DNA of 64,000 nucleotides from Morinoia aosen (taxonomy: Eukaryota; Arthropoda; Malacostraca; Amphipoda; Talitridae): positions 62,618,201-62,682,200 of the forward strand of contig CM059562.1 of NCBI GenBank assembly GCA_030386875.1, read 5' to 3'. Below the pieces are notes generated by a model. It did not search any database and had not been told where the DNA came from. It saw nothing but the letters and a program-made list of their open reading frames with translations. Made by a program: the position numbers and the translations under genes. This document shows, piece after piece, positions 22,406 through 34,505 of the stretch. How positions within the stretch are numbered: the first letter of the stretch is position 1; each line of letters opens with the position of its first letter.

Positions 22406-25400
22406 CTGTAGAAAAATAAAAAATCTGTCTTAAACACTCACTGTCAAATTAAATTTGTTTATGTTTGTGTAATTTGTAGATGTATATGGCGGAACGTACA
22501 CGCCTGAGAGCTCACCGTAAGACTCTAATAGACATACAATCACATCTATGAAAATAGAAAGTGCTAAATTTACTATGGCTGAAATGCATTTCTTTTCAAG
22601 GAGGGAACTATGATTACATTGAAAAATGTGATTGATTATTGGGTACACTTCAAAAAGTTAAAAAATATACAGCAGCTACAGACACCAACAAAGCTACTGA
22701 ATAGTTTGATTTTCAATACGTGCTGTATCGAGAACTGTTTTAAATTTCATGACACACACAAAGACTAACCACTTAAGAAACCCTCTGCTAAAATTACAAA
22801 CCACCTACTGAACGCAATGTAGTATTCAAAATAATTTGGCTCTCGAAAAACGCATTGTTTTACATACTTCTCAAGACCTATCAATGTGCACCTCGCTAAG
22901 ATCGAATTTCTATCTAAGATTATTATGCGAAATACAGTACAACCCGCACAACTCTTGGACCTGAGAGTCAAATGACACCTACTTTTGATGAATTTGTAGC
23001 ACTTTACTATTGCGTAAGAATGCCATTTTGGAAACCTATTAGTTTTTTAAATGTTCTAATTGGAAGTTGCACAGGCATAAAATCCAAAATGATCTATGAG
23101 TCAGTGTGCACATTATTCGACGAATCCAGTGTTCCTTAGGAAGTTGAAACATTTTACCATTACCATGAAAACTTCCCTGTGGTGCCAGCCGATCAACTCT
23201 TCACTGACCGTCTGAAGGGCAGTGATGGGGTGAATCAGATCTTTTTTGCTTGACCGTTGGTTGACAAGGCAAACTCATTCAAGAATGTCTATATATATTT
23301 TGGGATCGATTGTACTAATTTGAAATTGAATCTTTGTGAGAGGCTTCAACTTTAAAAAATCGATGGAAAGTTACGGAGAGCACTTGCTATAACAAAACAC
23401 TCCAAATTACATAGGCTGTCACTTCTGGCTACCTTTATAAGAAAACCATAATGTGTAAGTGATGAGTCCTACAAAGCCATGGGTTAAAAATGAATATTTC
23501 ATGCCTATGGTAGAATGAGTTTCTGGCCAAAAATTACTAACAAGATAAGTTACTTGCCTTAAATCCTGTACATTTTTGTATTCATTTCGATTTCGGTCAA
23601 TGGTGGCATAGATCGCACTCATTATGAGGACCAACATCTCAATTTACTGTGTTTTGAAGTACTAAAAAAACAGTTTAGGTAGAGTAGCCATTACAAGTGG
23701 CATGATATAGTATTCCAGTACTAACAATTTGTGTTATGATATCATCAGGTGGCGACCAAGGACTCATAAATAACTTGCTTCAATTCTCAAATAGAGTCTC
23801 TTTTTTAATCTCAGAAGGACTGGATCAAATTTTCTTACGATACGCACTCTTGGTTACATTACTGATGTTGGCACTTTATGGTTTGATAGCAGAACGTGAA
23901 CTAGTTTAAAATGAGCGAGTTCAACCATAATGGTACCACTGAATTGATTTAATGTTTCCAGTCAAATGAGTCTTCACTTTGCATTATTTATAAATCGTCT
24001 CTATTCAACGCAAAAAAACTTTGGGGAAGCGAAAAGTTTTCAAATTTGAACAATCTAAGTGCTGATGAAGTGTACAAGGGCACGATGAAGAAGTTTTCAG
24101 AGGTAGAGATCAGCATTGTTTAATCGAAATTGTTGCATCTTTTCAGTTAGTTTTTGATCAGAATCGTCAAATTTTGCAGCTGTTGCCGAAGTTTAAAACT
24201 CCCTGCTCTGTCTCATGGGACAGAAATCGATAATATTCGTCCTTCTGAAGTCAAAATGACTTTAGAAGAGCAGAATGTTGGTTTAAGTTGACAGAGAAAA
24301 AGCTTCGATTACGTTCTAGAAGTAAATATATGTGTACTGCTCACCCAAGAACGAAGACAGCAACGTGTCGGTAAAGGCCAGGAATAGAGCATTCAGAGCC
24401 AAGCTTTCCGAGTACAGATGTATACCAACGACGTCGATGAGGCAGGAATAAAAGATGCTGAAAAACATCCCAATTCCTAACCCATAGAAAAAACTAAATA
24501 GAGTAAGGATATCTTCATGTTCAACAGCTAAAGTAAAACCTGAAGAGAAATAAAAGACAAAAAAAATAATTAGTAATGAATGTCTGATTATGAGCCGTAC
24601 GAAACGGAAGTATAAACGGAAGTATAAAAGAAAGAAAAAAGAAATAGAAAGAAAAAACGTTTATTTTCCAAGTTGCCACATGAGATACATGCCAACATAT
24701 TGGCTTTTAAAAATTTCTTAATATAAGACATCCTAAAACAGAAGTTCCATACGAGGAGTACTAATTGACAAACCATCCGAGGCGTACAAATAGATTAGCC
24801 ATACGAGGCATAATAACAAACAAAATATACGAGGCGTACTAATAGACAAACCATACGTGGCGTGCTAATAGTCTAACTCTGTCAAGGGGTAGTTGAATAA
24901 GAAATGAAAAATATAACCTCTTGGATATTTCATATTCCAAGAGATGGATAACAACTTATAAATAATTCGAATACTACTAAAGAATTCTTCGGAACTCCCA
25001 AGTTATTAGTTGAAATTATCGAAGTAAGAAAAGGACAAAAAAAAGAAAAAAAAACACACACTGAGAATGAATATGAAGGCTCGTTTGAACTAAACTATTT
25101 GAAGGAAAACAGATGTAGGCTGATATTAAATAATTTCACGAACAAATTTCTCGCTGAAGTTACTTTTCTCTTCGTCTACACGGCATTACTTTAATAGCAA
25201 ACAATCGTTCTGCTCTGTACGATCGATGTCACAAGAAACTTTTTTAAATATTTAATAATTTATCATCAAAGGAAGAAAATATTCAGTTTAGACCTATTGA
25301 TGATAAATTGATAACTAAGCTGCTAATTGTTCTGTATAGTAACGATCGCAGAAATTAGGCGTTATTTGAAGTGAGGCATCAGCATTAGATACATTTAAGA

Positions 25401-28400
25401 ACGTTATGTATAATCTATAACATACAAATCAATAGAGTAAATCATTATGCTTTAGGTTGAGGGGTTAGTTCAGAAAGAAGGAGTCCTCATTCATTCATTT
25501 AAAGTGTTGTAATGAAAACATTTTTGAAAGCACTGATGCAGCAGTGCAGTGGAACACAGGCTATTGCCATTTAGTTTCTTCCAGAAATTATAGTGAGTTG
25601 TCTGTCTGCTCGCATATAGCGACTTCGTATGCCAACGTCCTGCCATCTGCACAGAGCCCAAAAATCTCCAAACCATATTTTTATTATTTATATTATAATT
25701 TATGAGAAATTTTAGAAACTCAAAGCTTGAAAGTCAAATAAATGCATAACTTTGTAAAACATAAATGTGGAAAATCAGTTTTCTGACATCTAAGACAATA
25801 GAACGCTCCTACATATTAAGTAATTTGATAGGTGTGAAATGAATTTTCAGCATCCGGTGGGCTTGAAATAATTAGAAATTGTTGATATTATTGTTAGAGC
25901 AAGATAAAGTACAGTAAGTTTTAAGAAGATAGCACATTTTATTGTATAATTACACTGAGTGGCCGAATAAAATTGCGCATGGCATTTCTTTTTTTTTGGT
26001 TTATTTTATATCAGAGTTAATTTTTTTCACTAAAACTGCTCATGGAAACTTTCTAGAAATCTTCATCAAGTAATAAGAACCTGTTCTAAGTGCACATAAA
26101 ATACTGCATTTCCATGCACATCAGAGAAATGAGGACTCGTGGAGAACACCTGCCAACATTTGATGAAAGACTTATTATTATGTTTCATCGAATGAGGAAT
26201 ATCTTCTCGGGTCACCTGTAAATCATCGGTATAAACATCAGAATGATTCAGAGGACATTATCACACTGGAAGCAAGATATCGAACAGTGTCTATCTAGCA
26301 GAAATTATATCGCGTCTGACATTCTCAATGAAAAAACAGAGGCTTTCGAAGATGATTTTTAATTAAGAAAAATTGTAGTTCATGAACTAAGACGATAACA
26401 AGCTAGTTTTGAGAAGATTAAAAAAACTCCTCAAACGACTTTGCGTGAAGAGATAACGTTTATGAATTAAGATAAATGCAGATCTACTCGAAACGTATTA
26501 GTATCAGTAACGAATAGGAAAATTTTGCTATTTGTTCGAGAACACCGAGGTTGGACTGTTGAGGATTGGAAGCATGTAACGTGATCCGATGAGTCCAGAT
26601 TCATCCTACTGTATTTCCTGGGATGCATTTTCTGGAATGGTATAAATCTGTCACTCTTTGTAATAACAACATGAACTCCAACGACTACAGTATTTGCATT
26701 TAATTTCTAAACACGTGCAAGCTTCTACGGAGTTTTATTTCCCTCATCCTTCATGACGATAGTGTTTCTATCGACTGGGCTAGAGTGTTCAAGATTGGTT
26801 TATTTTGAATGGGGGATCATTTGAGTACTTGGGCTGGCCGCACAATCTTCTGATTTGCCGTCATTTAACGTTCATTACATGCGCATGAGAGGAACCTACG
26901 TGACTCGTCTCCTTTTCTTTCAATATTACCTGGTAAGGAGGCAAGGGTTACTTGAATTAGGGCCTGAAATAGAGCGACTGAGGATCCAGAATTTTTTGCA
27001 ATCTATGCCAGGTAGAATGGAAACTGGAATTTGAGCTATCGGAGGTCCAATCCCGTACTGAGCAATTTCCAAATTATGATCGTTTTCTTTTGAAGACCCA
27101 ATTAAAATTAATTAAAACTCAAGTCTCAAGGTTGTATGATTTGTATTTTAATGCAAATTTACCTCCTAAATTTTTGTATTTTAGTCTTTTAAAAAATGTA
27201 TTTTAGTCTTTCCTTGATCAGAAATGAGTTTTAATAGAAATCGATGACTTCGAACATAGGATAAAAAACTCAAACGATGCTCTGAAGGGTATTCGTGATT
27301 CTTATTTCTGACATAGGTATAGGTAATCTAGTAAAAACTTAATATTTTATGGGATGGCTTCAACTTAAAATATTTTGAAAGTCAATAATTTAACAGTTAT
27401 TTTAGCAAGCTCAGGAATTGCAAGAGTTCGCAACGTGACATTAACTAATCATCTCATTTCATTTTGCCTCTTAAATCAATTATTTGACCGTCCTAAAATA
27501 TTTTACTATGAGTGTTCTGAAATCAGTTTCTAAAAAATGATCTAAAAAGCTTTGAATTTATTCAGGCCTACGAGAAGCCATGCTTCGAACTGTGAATTAT
27601 AATATTCTTACCACTCTACCAGGTGAGTATTCCATTTTCATTTTTAACGCAACCACCGTTATTAGACTGGCACCGACATCAGAATGGAGATGAAATTGCA
27701 GCATAGAAGTGTACTCGAATAACACATGATGGGAGAAATTCGACATGAAAAGATAAATTAGAGCTATTCATAAACGATAGTTTTGAAATCACTTTGGACA
27801 GTAAAAAGTTAAGAAATACATGACATTAATTTCAAGAAATCTCTGTCTGCAAACTATTACCGTAAAACAATGTAGGTAGGTGGTTCCAAACGAGCGAATG
27901 CCAAACTACAGACGGTACAACAAACGACATTTTGCATATACTGCAGCTGAGTGCGAACAATAGCACTTCTCTAGCTGACTAATTTTAAATTATACAGAAA
28001 ATACCACTGCTATGGAAATTTCACGAATCACTCGTAAATTGTTGCGAATGATAACTTTAATACATCACCATCAATCAAACAAGAGCCTCGTGTCACTCAC
28101 CGATATTTGCTCCACATGCAATCAGCGTGGATGCAACGAGGAGACATCTCTTATGGAACCAGCGATGGTCTACCGTGAAGGTGATGAAAATCCGGCTCGC
28201 CAAGCTCATGATAGCGCTGTTTGAAATCCAGGCTGCAGAAAACTTGCGCGAATATCCATGATTTTCCATCCAGAATGGTAAGAAAGCGAAAGAGTTGAAA
28301 AAACTTGAATGAATAAAGCTATGTCCAACTGTCATTAGAAGTACTCTAGGGTTTTTCATTGCTTTAAAATTATCTAAAAACACAGCCCTAATCTTTTTGA

Positions 28401-31174
28401 AATGGCATCTCTTACTGCAACACCCCCAACGATCCTTGAGCTCAGTTTTGCTATTCTTTGAAAGAGCCAAACGTTCACTTGATTCCGTAGGTTTCAATTT
28501 CGGCACACGATGAGGTTGAAATAGGGCCACGAGAACACAGGCTTGAAGCAGACATGCTCCATACAGCAGCAAACCTCCGGAGTAGCCATAGCAGTCCATC
28601 AAATATCGCACGAGACGCGGTGTCACGACTCCTGAAAGCGCCATTCCAGCAGTTACGAAGGAAGAAGCCGTTCTTCTGTATTTGTCGAAGTACAGAGGCA
28701 GAATAAGAAGAGTCGTATTGAAGAGAAATCCTCCACTAAAAGCTGCAAAGGACGTTGATAAAGTAAGTTTACGAGCAACGCATGATGTTTGAAAATTTAG
28801 AGCATAGTTAAGAACATGCGAAAACTTCAAAGGATCTACACAATATTATGCAAGGAAATTTTTCAAACATTCAAGTTAACGCATTTCAATATTATTTTCT
28901 TATTGTTTTACATGTGTCCATACAACTCACACAATTCAGCTCAAGCTGCATTTGCAAGCATGAAGTTTGATCTCATTAAAATGTCTTAGGAAATCACTTG
29001 AATCCATACCTAATTTGCTGCTCCAATTCTTTTGTATTTCGGCTCTGAAATATTTATATATTCTTAAACTTGAATATATGGCATGATATACGTGGAACCT
29101 GCATAAAATATGAATATTCTTCGGTATTTAACTCCTTTGAAGAACAGCAACGGTTTTGAATGATGGTTAAACTTCATCATTGAGAATGAAAATTCGCAAA
29201 TCTTAAGTGACTAAGATTTTGTTGCTATTACCTACAGTGCCAACTTCTGGCCCTCCCGGACCGAATCGCAACCTTGTATAATTACGCTAGAGACGTATTT
29301 ATTTGCGGGCTGTGTTGTTCAGAAATATTTAATAACATCACGGCCTCAACGTTATCAGCGGACTTGAATATGAACGCTATAGAAATGCGACAAATCTCCA
29401 TCAAGGATATCTATAGCTTATCAAAAGTGTCTTGTACATCACTAATATTGTTTGTTATTGCTCTCACCCAGAATGATGCCAAAGGCGACGAACATGACCT
29501 CTGGACCCTCAACGAATGCCATTAAAACAAATGAAATCGATGCCATATTAAGGGCAACGAAACTTGTCCCTCGATGCCCGAGATTGGCGACAATTGTTGG
29601 TGATACGATGGAGCCCACGTCCCAAATGAGGATGTGTAGAGTAAACAGAGAGCTTCTTATCAGAGGTGTGTAGGGATACGTTCTCATTTTCTGACTGAAG
29701 AAGACGCCAAAGCACGGAGTCAAGTAATTTATGAAACTCTGCAAAGGAAACTTCTTCATCAATATGTGCATCACAACAAACGAATACTTTTCCAGCACCT
29801 AGCCCGCTGGAATAGCTGGTGCATTTGTAAGAAGTCAGATCACATCGGTGAAGAAAATCATCTTGTTTAAAAGGTCAGTTTGGTATTTACCAAGCCTTTC
29901 TATTTTTAGTAGAGAGTGGGTGAGTATCATTGTCATGATACTTTACAGGGGATGTACATCATTGGGGTTCCCTATGCCCATAGTTACGCCCGAGCTTTAA
30001 GGCCTTATTTTCCTCTCGTGCCCAGGTAACATTCCTTGAGGACAGTGACTAGACTGCAGGCTACGACCCTGATTTCCTGTGTTAGCGTTTTTCATGCCAA
30101 CTGCCGCGTACAGGGCTCGAAACCGTGCAGGAAGCAGAAAACGCAAGCGCTCTGTATACTCGGCCACTGCAAGACCTAGGCCAGAAGGTCAGTTTAATCC
30201 ATTAAAATTCCGAATGTAGCAAATTATCAATTTTGCTGAAAAAGAGTCCTTAGGTAATTAGCTAATGTGTCCCAAAATTTTATGGGGCTACAGACACTAG
30301 AACCCCCTAAGAGAGGTCTAAAGGAAGGGGCAGGGGTCAAAAATCAGGAATTTTTCACCCTATATCAAAAGAATTTTGACCAAATCACTCAGTTGTCCCC
30401 CTTAATCAAAGTGCGTCAAAAACACTGGTACATCTACACGTGTTCATAATGGACACTCCACAAATTTGTGAACATATCACAGCCGCTTACCTATTTGAAA
30501 ACGTGCTCACAAATCGCTACCTTCATCTTATTCACGAATCCGTCACGCCTCGCAGTACATTCCGATCATTTTCAAATTTATTTTCGATCCATTAACATTT
30601 CCATTTTTTAAGTTGCAAATGAATACTAAGCGTTTTCTTGTTTATTGTTGAAAAAACTTGAATAGTTTTGGTCATGTAATGGTTATTACATTCTCGGACG
30701 ATTCCATTCATTTCGAACTGAATACCGAATCGCTTCAAAAATGAAAATAACATTATTTCTAATTCCCTTCATGCATCATCACCGTTGGAAACGAACCTTT
30801 ATTTTGAAGTCATCGAGTAATAAATCAGTAATTTTTCCGTGTGAAAATGTCTCAAACTCAACAATAAGATACACTCAACCTAAGTGAAGGTAGAATTATC
30901 ATTGAATAGTTAATTCACTGTCAGTTGAAATAAAAAGCAAATATTAATTAAAAAATAAACTCACCTGAATGTAGAAGCACCCTACAAGTGCTATCAAGCT
31001 CCATTTCTCGTCGTAAATATACGGAGTCGTTGAGGGATTGCGATCACATCCGCTTTTCACTTCTTTAGCAGTCGTCTCACATAACGAGGTTTTTTCTGAA
31101 AATTTTTCATTTTTCGGTGAATTGGAGGGATGCCCAGAAGTCACAGAAGCTTTTTTTATAATTTTCATCGGCAT
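22284..31174 (-). CDS. Monocarboxylate transporter-like (SLC16 / MFS) gene, five coding exons
   Basis: Spliced gene on the minus strand with exons 30965-31174, 29468-29738, 28101-28742, 24345-24539 and 22284-22405. Donors are GTGAG in all four introns and acceptors are T-rich ending in CAG. The intron phases are 0, 1, 1, 1 and all join in frame, giving 1440 bp, 479 residues plus stop, close to the usual 450-550 for the family. The product reads as a 12-helix major facilitator protein of the plasma membrane. Exon 3 has the family-like stretch FNTTLLILPLYFDKYRR, a second-half helix with MSLASRIFITF, and a basic cytosolic loop between the two halves. Exon 5 has GLIRDLSGSY before the last helix. 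Known members move lactate, pyruvate, ketone bodies, thyroid hormone or other solutes; the substrate here cannot be told. The usual D-G-G-[WYF]-G-W signature before helix 1 is replaced by YDEKWSLIALVG. The 5' untranslated exon is not identified. Confidence 0.85.
24345..24539 (-). CDS. MCT-like gene, coding exon 4
   Basis: Acceptor CTTCAG, donor CTTGG|GTGAGC; 195 bp, phase 1 to phase 1. No long ATG frame is present, so this exon is easily missed. It encodes two membrane segments with the glycine-rich FYGLGIGMFFSIFYSCLID pattern typical of helices 9-10 in SLC16 proteins, and an EHEDILTL link after helix 8. It lies 3.5 kb downstream of exon 3. Confidence 0.8.
24743..24870. repeat. 26-bp tandem repeat, five units
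   Basis: The motif ACGAGGCGTACTAATAGACA recurs at exactly 26-bp spacing, at 24751, 24777, 24803, 24829 and 24855, with point differences. It lies in the intron between exons 3 and 4 of the transporter gene. Confidence 0.8.
25951..27075 (+). pseudogene. Tc1-like transposase relic
   Basis: Decayed Tc1/mariner-superfamily transposon in an intron of the transporter gene, in the opposite orientation. The coding relic runs from about 26129 to 27072 with many stops and at least one frameshift. Recognisable blocks in order are EHRGWTVEDWKHV followed by SDESRF (first catalytic Asp region), a shifted DDSVSIDWARV (second Asp region), GLAAQSSDLPSFNV, a degenerate form of the WPAQSPDLNPIE block, and FLQSMPGRMETGI near the C terminus. 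A TIR-like CACTGAGTGGCCGAATAAAA follows a TA at 25951. I did not find its partner on the right. Confidence 0.75.
28101..28742 (-). CDS. MCT-like gene, coding exon 3
   Basis: Acceptor CCTTTGCAG, donor ATCG|GTGAGTG; 642 bp, phase 1 to phase 1. It encodes the end of helix 4, helices 5 and 6, a charged loop of about 65 residues with CCSKRC, then helices 7 and 8. The frame also runs open upstream of the chosen acceptor to about 28830. I prefer the internal acceptor because it restores the continuous helix 4 expected in the family and because the phase matches exon 2. Confidence 0.85.
29468..29738 (-). CDS. MCT-like gene, coding exon 2
   Basis: Acceptor TTTGCAG, donor CTGG|GTGAG; 271 bp, phase 0 to phase 1. 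It encodes the rest of helix 1 (with CFGVFFSQK) and helices 2 to 4 (VSPTIVANLGHRG, FVALNMASISFVLMAF, VMFVAFGIIL). The GHRG after helix 2 sits where the MFS family usually has a glycine- and arginine-bearing loop. Confidence 0.8.
29882..30184 (-). mobile_element. tRNA-derived SINE with 11-bp target duplication
   Basis: A 303-bp insertion in intron 1 of the transporter gene, flanked by the direct repeat AAGGTCAGTTT at 29871-29881 and 30185-30195. On the minus strand the head has an A-box-like GTGGCCGAGT and, about 40 bases later, a B-box-like GGTTTCGAGCC, the internal RNA polymerase III promoter layout of a tRNA. The A-box resembles tRNA-Leu/Ser. The 3' end has no poly(A); it ends GCTTGGTAAATACC. 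Confidence 0.75.
30965..31174 (-). CDS. MCT-like gene, coding exon 1
   Basis: First coding exon. I place the start at the ATG of MPMKIIKK (31174); the frame stays open further upstream, but only from a GTG. A TTTCTTTAG just upstream, near 31195, could be the acceptor of a non-coding first exon. It encodes a polar, Lys/Ser-rich cytosolic tail of about 50 residues and then the first half of helix 1, ending FYIQ at phase 0. The donor is CAG|GTGAGT. Confidence 0.75.
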
Positions 31175-31216
31175 TGATACGTTTTTCAAAAATTCTAAAG
31201 AAAGGAATTGGAACAC

Positions 31217-33232
31217 GAATGAATTACATGAAATTGATTGTTAATAGTTTGACGTAAAGGAGACACTTCTTTGCGTGCAATACGTTCATAAATGATTTTG
31301 ATCTAAGCCCTAGCTATTCTTGGGTAAGACTTGTTACAGTGATTACGAGGATCCTACCTTTCTACTTCCTATTTAATTGTTTGTTGTAGTGCTGTCATAT
31401 TTACATAAAATAAATGAAAATGTATGTTGGAATTACATCATGGAATATCTTATTTATGAACACAACTATATAATAAGTGCTGTGTGCGAAACGTAATCCT
31501 TTCTGGTTCTTGATCAAATTTTGCGGAATTGAAAGTAAAGTGATGAATAAATGAGAATTTAATTTACGTTGAACCGTTTGATAAGTTTTTGCAGTCTGGC
31601 TTTTGTAACCATAAGGATAATACGTTCTTGTGCAGAGACGAACATTTGAAAGGAAGTTACTGATCCAAAGTAAATTGCAAAGTCTATGTCAGTATAGTAG
31701 AAAACACGAGTTGAGATTGTTGATGACACAAATATTCTTTTCTGAGGCCATGAATGACATTTTTCTTAAAGAGGTGTGAAAAACTAAATTATTCTTCTAT
31801 TGCATGTGGATTTTTCCTCCGAAGAGTCTCCACAGGTGGTTCATCAACGAATTCAATATTCATCACTTAATCTTCTCTTTGTTCAAACTATCATTTTTGG
31901 TTTTTGTTACTCCAAGTTTCTCTTGGAGGTAACTTTTTATCTTATAACCGCATTTTAATCAGGAGGATTAAGAAATGTTGGAAGTGAAAAAAATTAAGAA
32001 ATAAAGCCACACATTCGACCCGCCGAGGTGCATCGACCGCGTAACGTATCCTGGTCATAGTTGAGGTTTGCCGACTTTTTACTCGTTATTACGTTTCATT
32101 CCCCTTAGGCGCTTTCAGAGTAATTTGATAGAGAAATTGAGTTAAACTAGATTGCGTGTATAAAATAAATAGGGATTTAGGCATACGAGAAGGATTTAGA
32201 TCAAAATTGCGAGAGTAGATGGGAATTAATAAAAATTCGGCGTTGATTTTGATTGGACATAGATGGGCCAACAACATGGAGGTTTCAGCTAGTCTGCTGA
32301 TCTCTCACAGAAACGGAGGGCAGGCTTATGAGTAACTCCACTTCTCTATCTCGCCAAAACCCACGAATATGTGAAGCAATGACAATGACAACACAAATTG
32401 ACGCTAACAGCCGAGAGCAGTACGACGACAAGGAGGAAGCATACAAGATGAATGATCGCAATAAAATTTATGAGAGCTCAGGGAAAGTCAGGCCTCCATT
32501 GTCACACTTCGCAATCCAAAGCGTTCCGGTACCAATTCGAATGTCATAGTTTATAGAAAGAGAAGCACCAGTATAGTTTCCTCCCTAAAGCCTGACAAAG
32601 TCCCTTGACTTACAACAAAAACCTAGGGCGTATTCTCGTCCTATGTACACGGAAAAACTCGTTGAGCCAGCACCGGACTGGGTAGAAGCCTACTCAATCA
32701 GTGTGGTGTTGAATATTAAAGACTGAATAGGCAAGCTACATAGTATACTACAATAGGACATCCAATCATGTCGCTCAAAATTTTCCGGGTTAAAATGTCT
32801 CCAAATTCAAGGTATGTCACATTATACATACGCCCGCAAATAGCCATTATCAAGTACCCTAATTCACTAACGTCTACTAGCTACACGCTCGTCCCGAGCC
32901 CTCGGGTGTGAGATGACAGACGAGAACGTGGGACTACAATCTCCAAGGTTCATTAGGTAAATTTCGATTATATTCCCTCGCGGTAAAAATGTTCGTGAAA
33001 AACAATATCTTTTCAGTTCAATATGTCTCCTTGACCATCCGATATAAAAAGGGTCCATATTAGGCAACGGAGATCCCAATCATTTCTTCTGGTTGGAGAT
33101 AGGAATGCAAAGACCCCACTGTTGTAAAAAAATGCAGCGGACCTTCGGGGCAGAATTAGGAATATTTACTCACTCCGTGACAATATTCATGCAACATTAG
33201 TATAACAAGACTAAAGGGCATTTTAGACATTA
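31217..33232. other. Upstream flank of the transporter gene
   Basis: Expected to hold the promoter and 5' untranslated exon of the transporter gene, but no TATA/Inr pair or exon could be fixed. Frames at 32089-32549 are unsupported. Confidence 0.35.
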
Positions 33233-33238
33233 CAATTT

Positions 33239-33289
33239 GTATCAGCAACATTGTATATATATACAAGTCGCAAGAATGTTGCTGTATAC
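33239..33289. repeat. Small hairpin
   Basis: GTATCAGCAACATT (33239-33252) pairs with AATGTTGCTGTATAC (33275-33289) with one bulged base, around a 22-base loop containing TTGTATATATATACAA-like sequence. The size is like a short pre-miRNA stem, but there is no evidence of transcription. Confidence 0.6.
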
Positions 33290-33387
33290 GCCGAGCAAAC
33301 TGTTTAGAGGATATAAGACGCGAGGCAACTGTAGTATCGCCTGAAGATATGGCTTATACAAATTCTACAAATTCCCAGAGACATGGC

Positions 33388-33690
33388 TTACACAAATTTT
33401 CGGCACCTTGGTAGAATTTTTAAAGTTTCCACCAGTTTGCGTTCTTTGACAAACTGCGATCTCATGTTTTGCCACTTCTTTTTTTTCATATCAGCAGTTA
33501 TGGCCTCACTGGTCTTTTTTATTTCAGTCATAATATTCGCAAGGGCTGCTTCTATCTTTCTTCTATCTCGATTTTCATCGAATTTACTACCCATAATCAT
33601 CTGCGTGCTTCAAAGTTTCGAATTAGAGCGAGCATTCGTTCTCTGCTCCAAATATCAGCCATGGTTACTATAGCAGCGACGCGCTTTTTC
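33388..33690 (-). pseudogene. MADF / Myb-SANT-like DNA-binding domain fragment
   Basis: The minus strand begins MADIWSRERMLALIRNFEAR, shifts frame near 33600, then continues ENRDRRKIEAALANI and KKKKWQNMRSQFVKERK, which resembles the W-[KR]-N-[LM]-R-..F..E.+K end of MADF and related Myb/SANT-like domains used by transposon and host DNA-binding proteins. The plus-strand frames 33383-33888 are shadows. The family match is by pattern only. Confidence 0.4.
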
Positions 33691-33960
33691 CCTCTGACGG
33701 CCAGCAACACACTGACGAGCCCAGATATGGTCTGTATACATAATATACATATGTCGCTGCAACAGCAACTCGCTCATGGCGAATCGTGCGAAATCGCAGG
33801 AAAAACATGGCTGATACATACCAGTGAGTCGCCTGATACGAATTGTCGCTCAACACAGCGGAATTGTATCACGTCTAAAAAGATCTAAAAGGCTCCCTGC
33901 GCAGAATTCAAGTTCTTTATGCGCATTCCTGAAAAATTGAAGTGGAAATTTTCAGATCTC

Positions 33961-34505
33961 TCACAGATATTGACCTTGAGGGATTTTGATGTTCTCTTGG
34001 TCCAGGTCCAGATATTGACTTTCTTTAACTCCACCATCAGTCTTTTTGTACAACATTAATGTTTTACTTATATCTAATACATATAACCATACGTAGATTG
34101 GTTTATCAAACTTCAGTCTTTGTTTTTGCAAATGATTTGCTATAAAATTCTCTGAGAATATTTTAAAACTGTAAAGGGTTGGTTTATTTGCTAATTTAAT
34201 TAATTCATTCTCAGACCTTACTAAACACACATCTACTCTATTTCTAATATTTTCCATTGTTTTGTCAAATACTGAATTGTTCATCAGTTTGTAGAAGTCT
34301 TTTTAAATTCAGATTTAGCTTGCTGACGCATTTTTGTATTGATGTCAATATATTATTTCATCCATGAAATTTCATCAAACTCTAATATTCTGTGAATTTT
34401 CTCTAACTTCAATCCTAGATTTAGATATTGTGTCAGAGATTTAATATGTACAATATATTTTTCTCGTTTTCCGAGAGGTGCTGTCAAGATACATATAAGG
34501 CTGTT
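33961..34505 (-). pseudogene. Polinton/Maverick-type DNA polymerase B pseudogene, C-terminal fragment
   Basis: The minus strand resumes after the second insertion with APLGKREKYIVHIKSLTQYL and ILEFDEISWMK, then a stop, YIDINTKMRQQA and the conserved MNNSVFDKTMENIRNR (motif B region) in a 107-codon frame (33961-34284). Similarity ends after KPIYVWLYVLDISKTLM. The expected motif C with DTD does not follow; the last 30 codons are unrelated. The gene was truncated before the catalytic aspartates. I saw no integrase, protease, packaging ATPase or capsid gene of a Polinton nearby. Confidence 0.85.

Noticed and set aside
28012-28224. Plus-strand 70-codon frame
   Set aside because: Antisense of exon 3 of the transporter gene and its donor.
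29274-29673. Plus-strand frames of 73-83 codons
   Set aside because: Antisense of exon 2 of the transporter gene or intronic.
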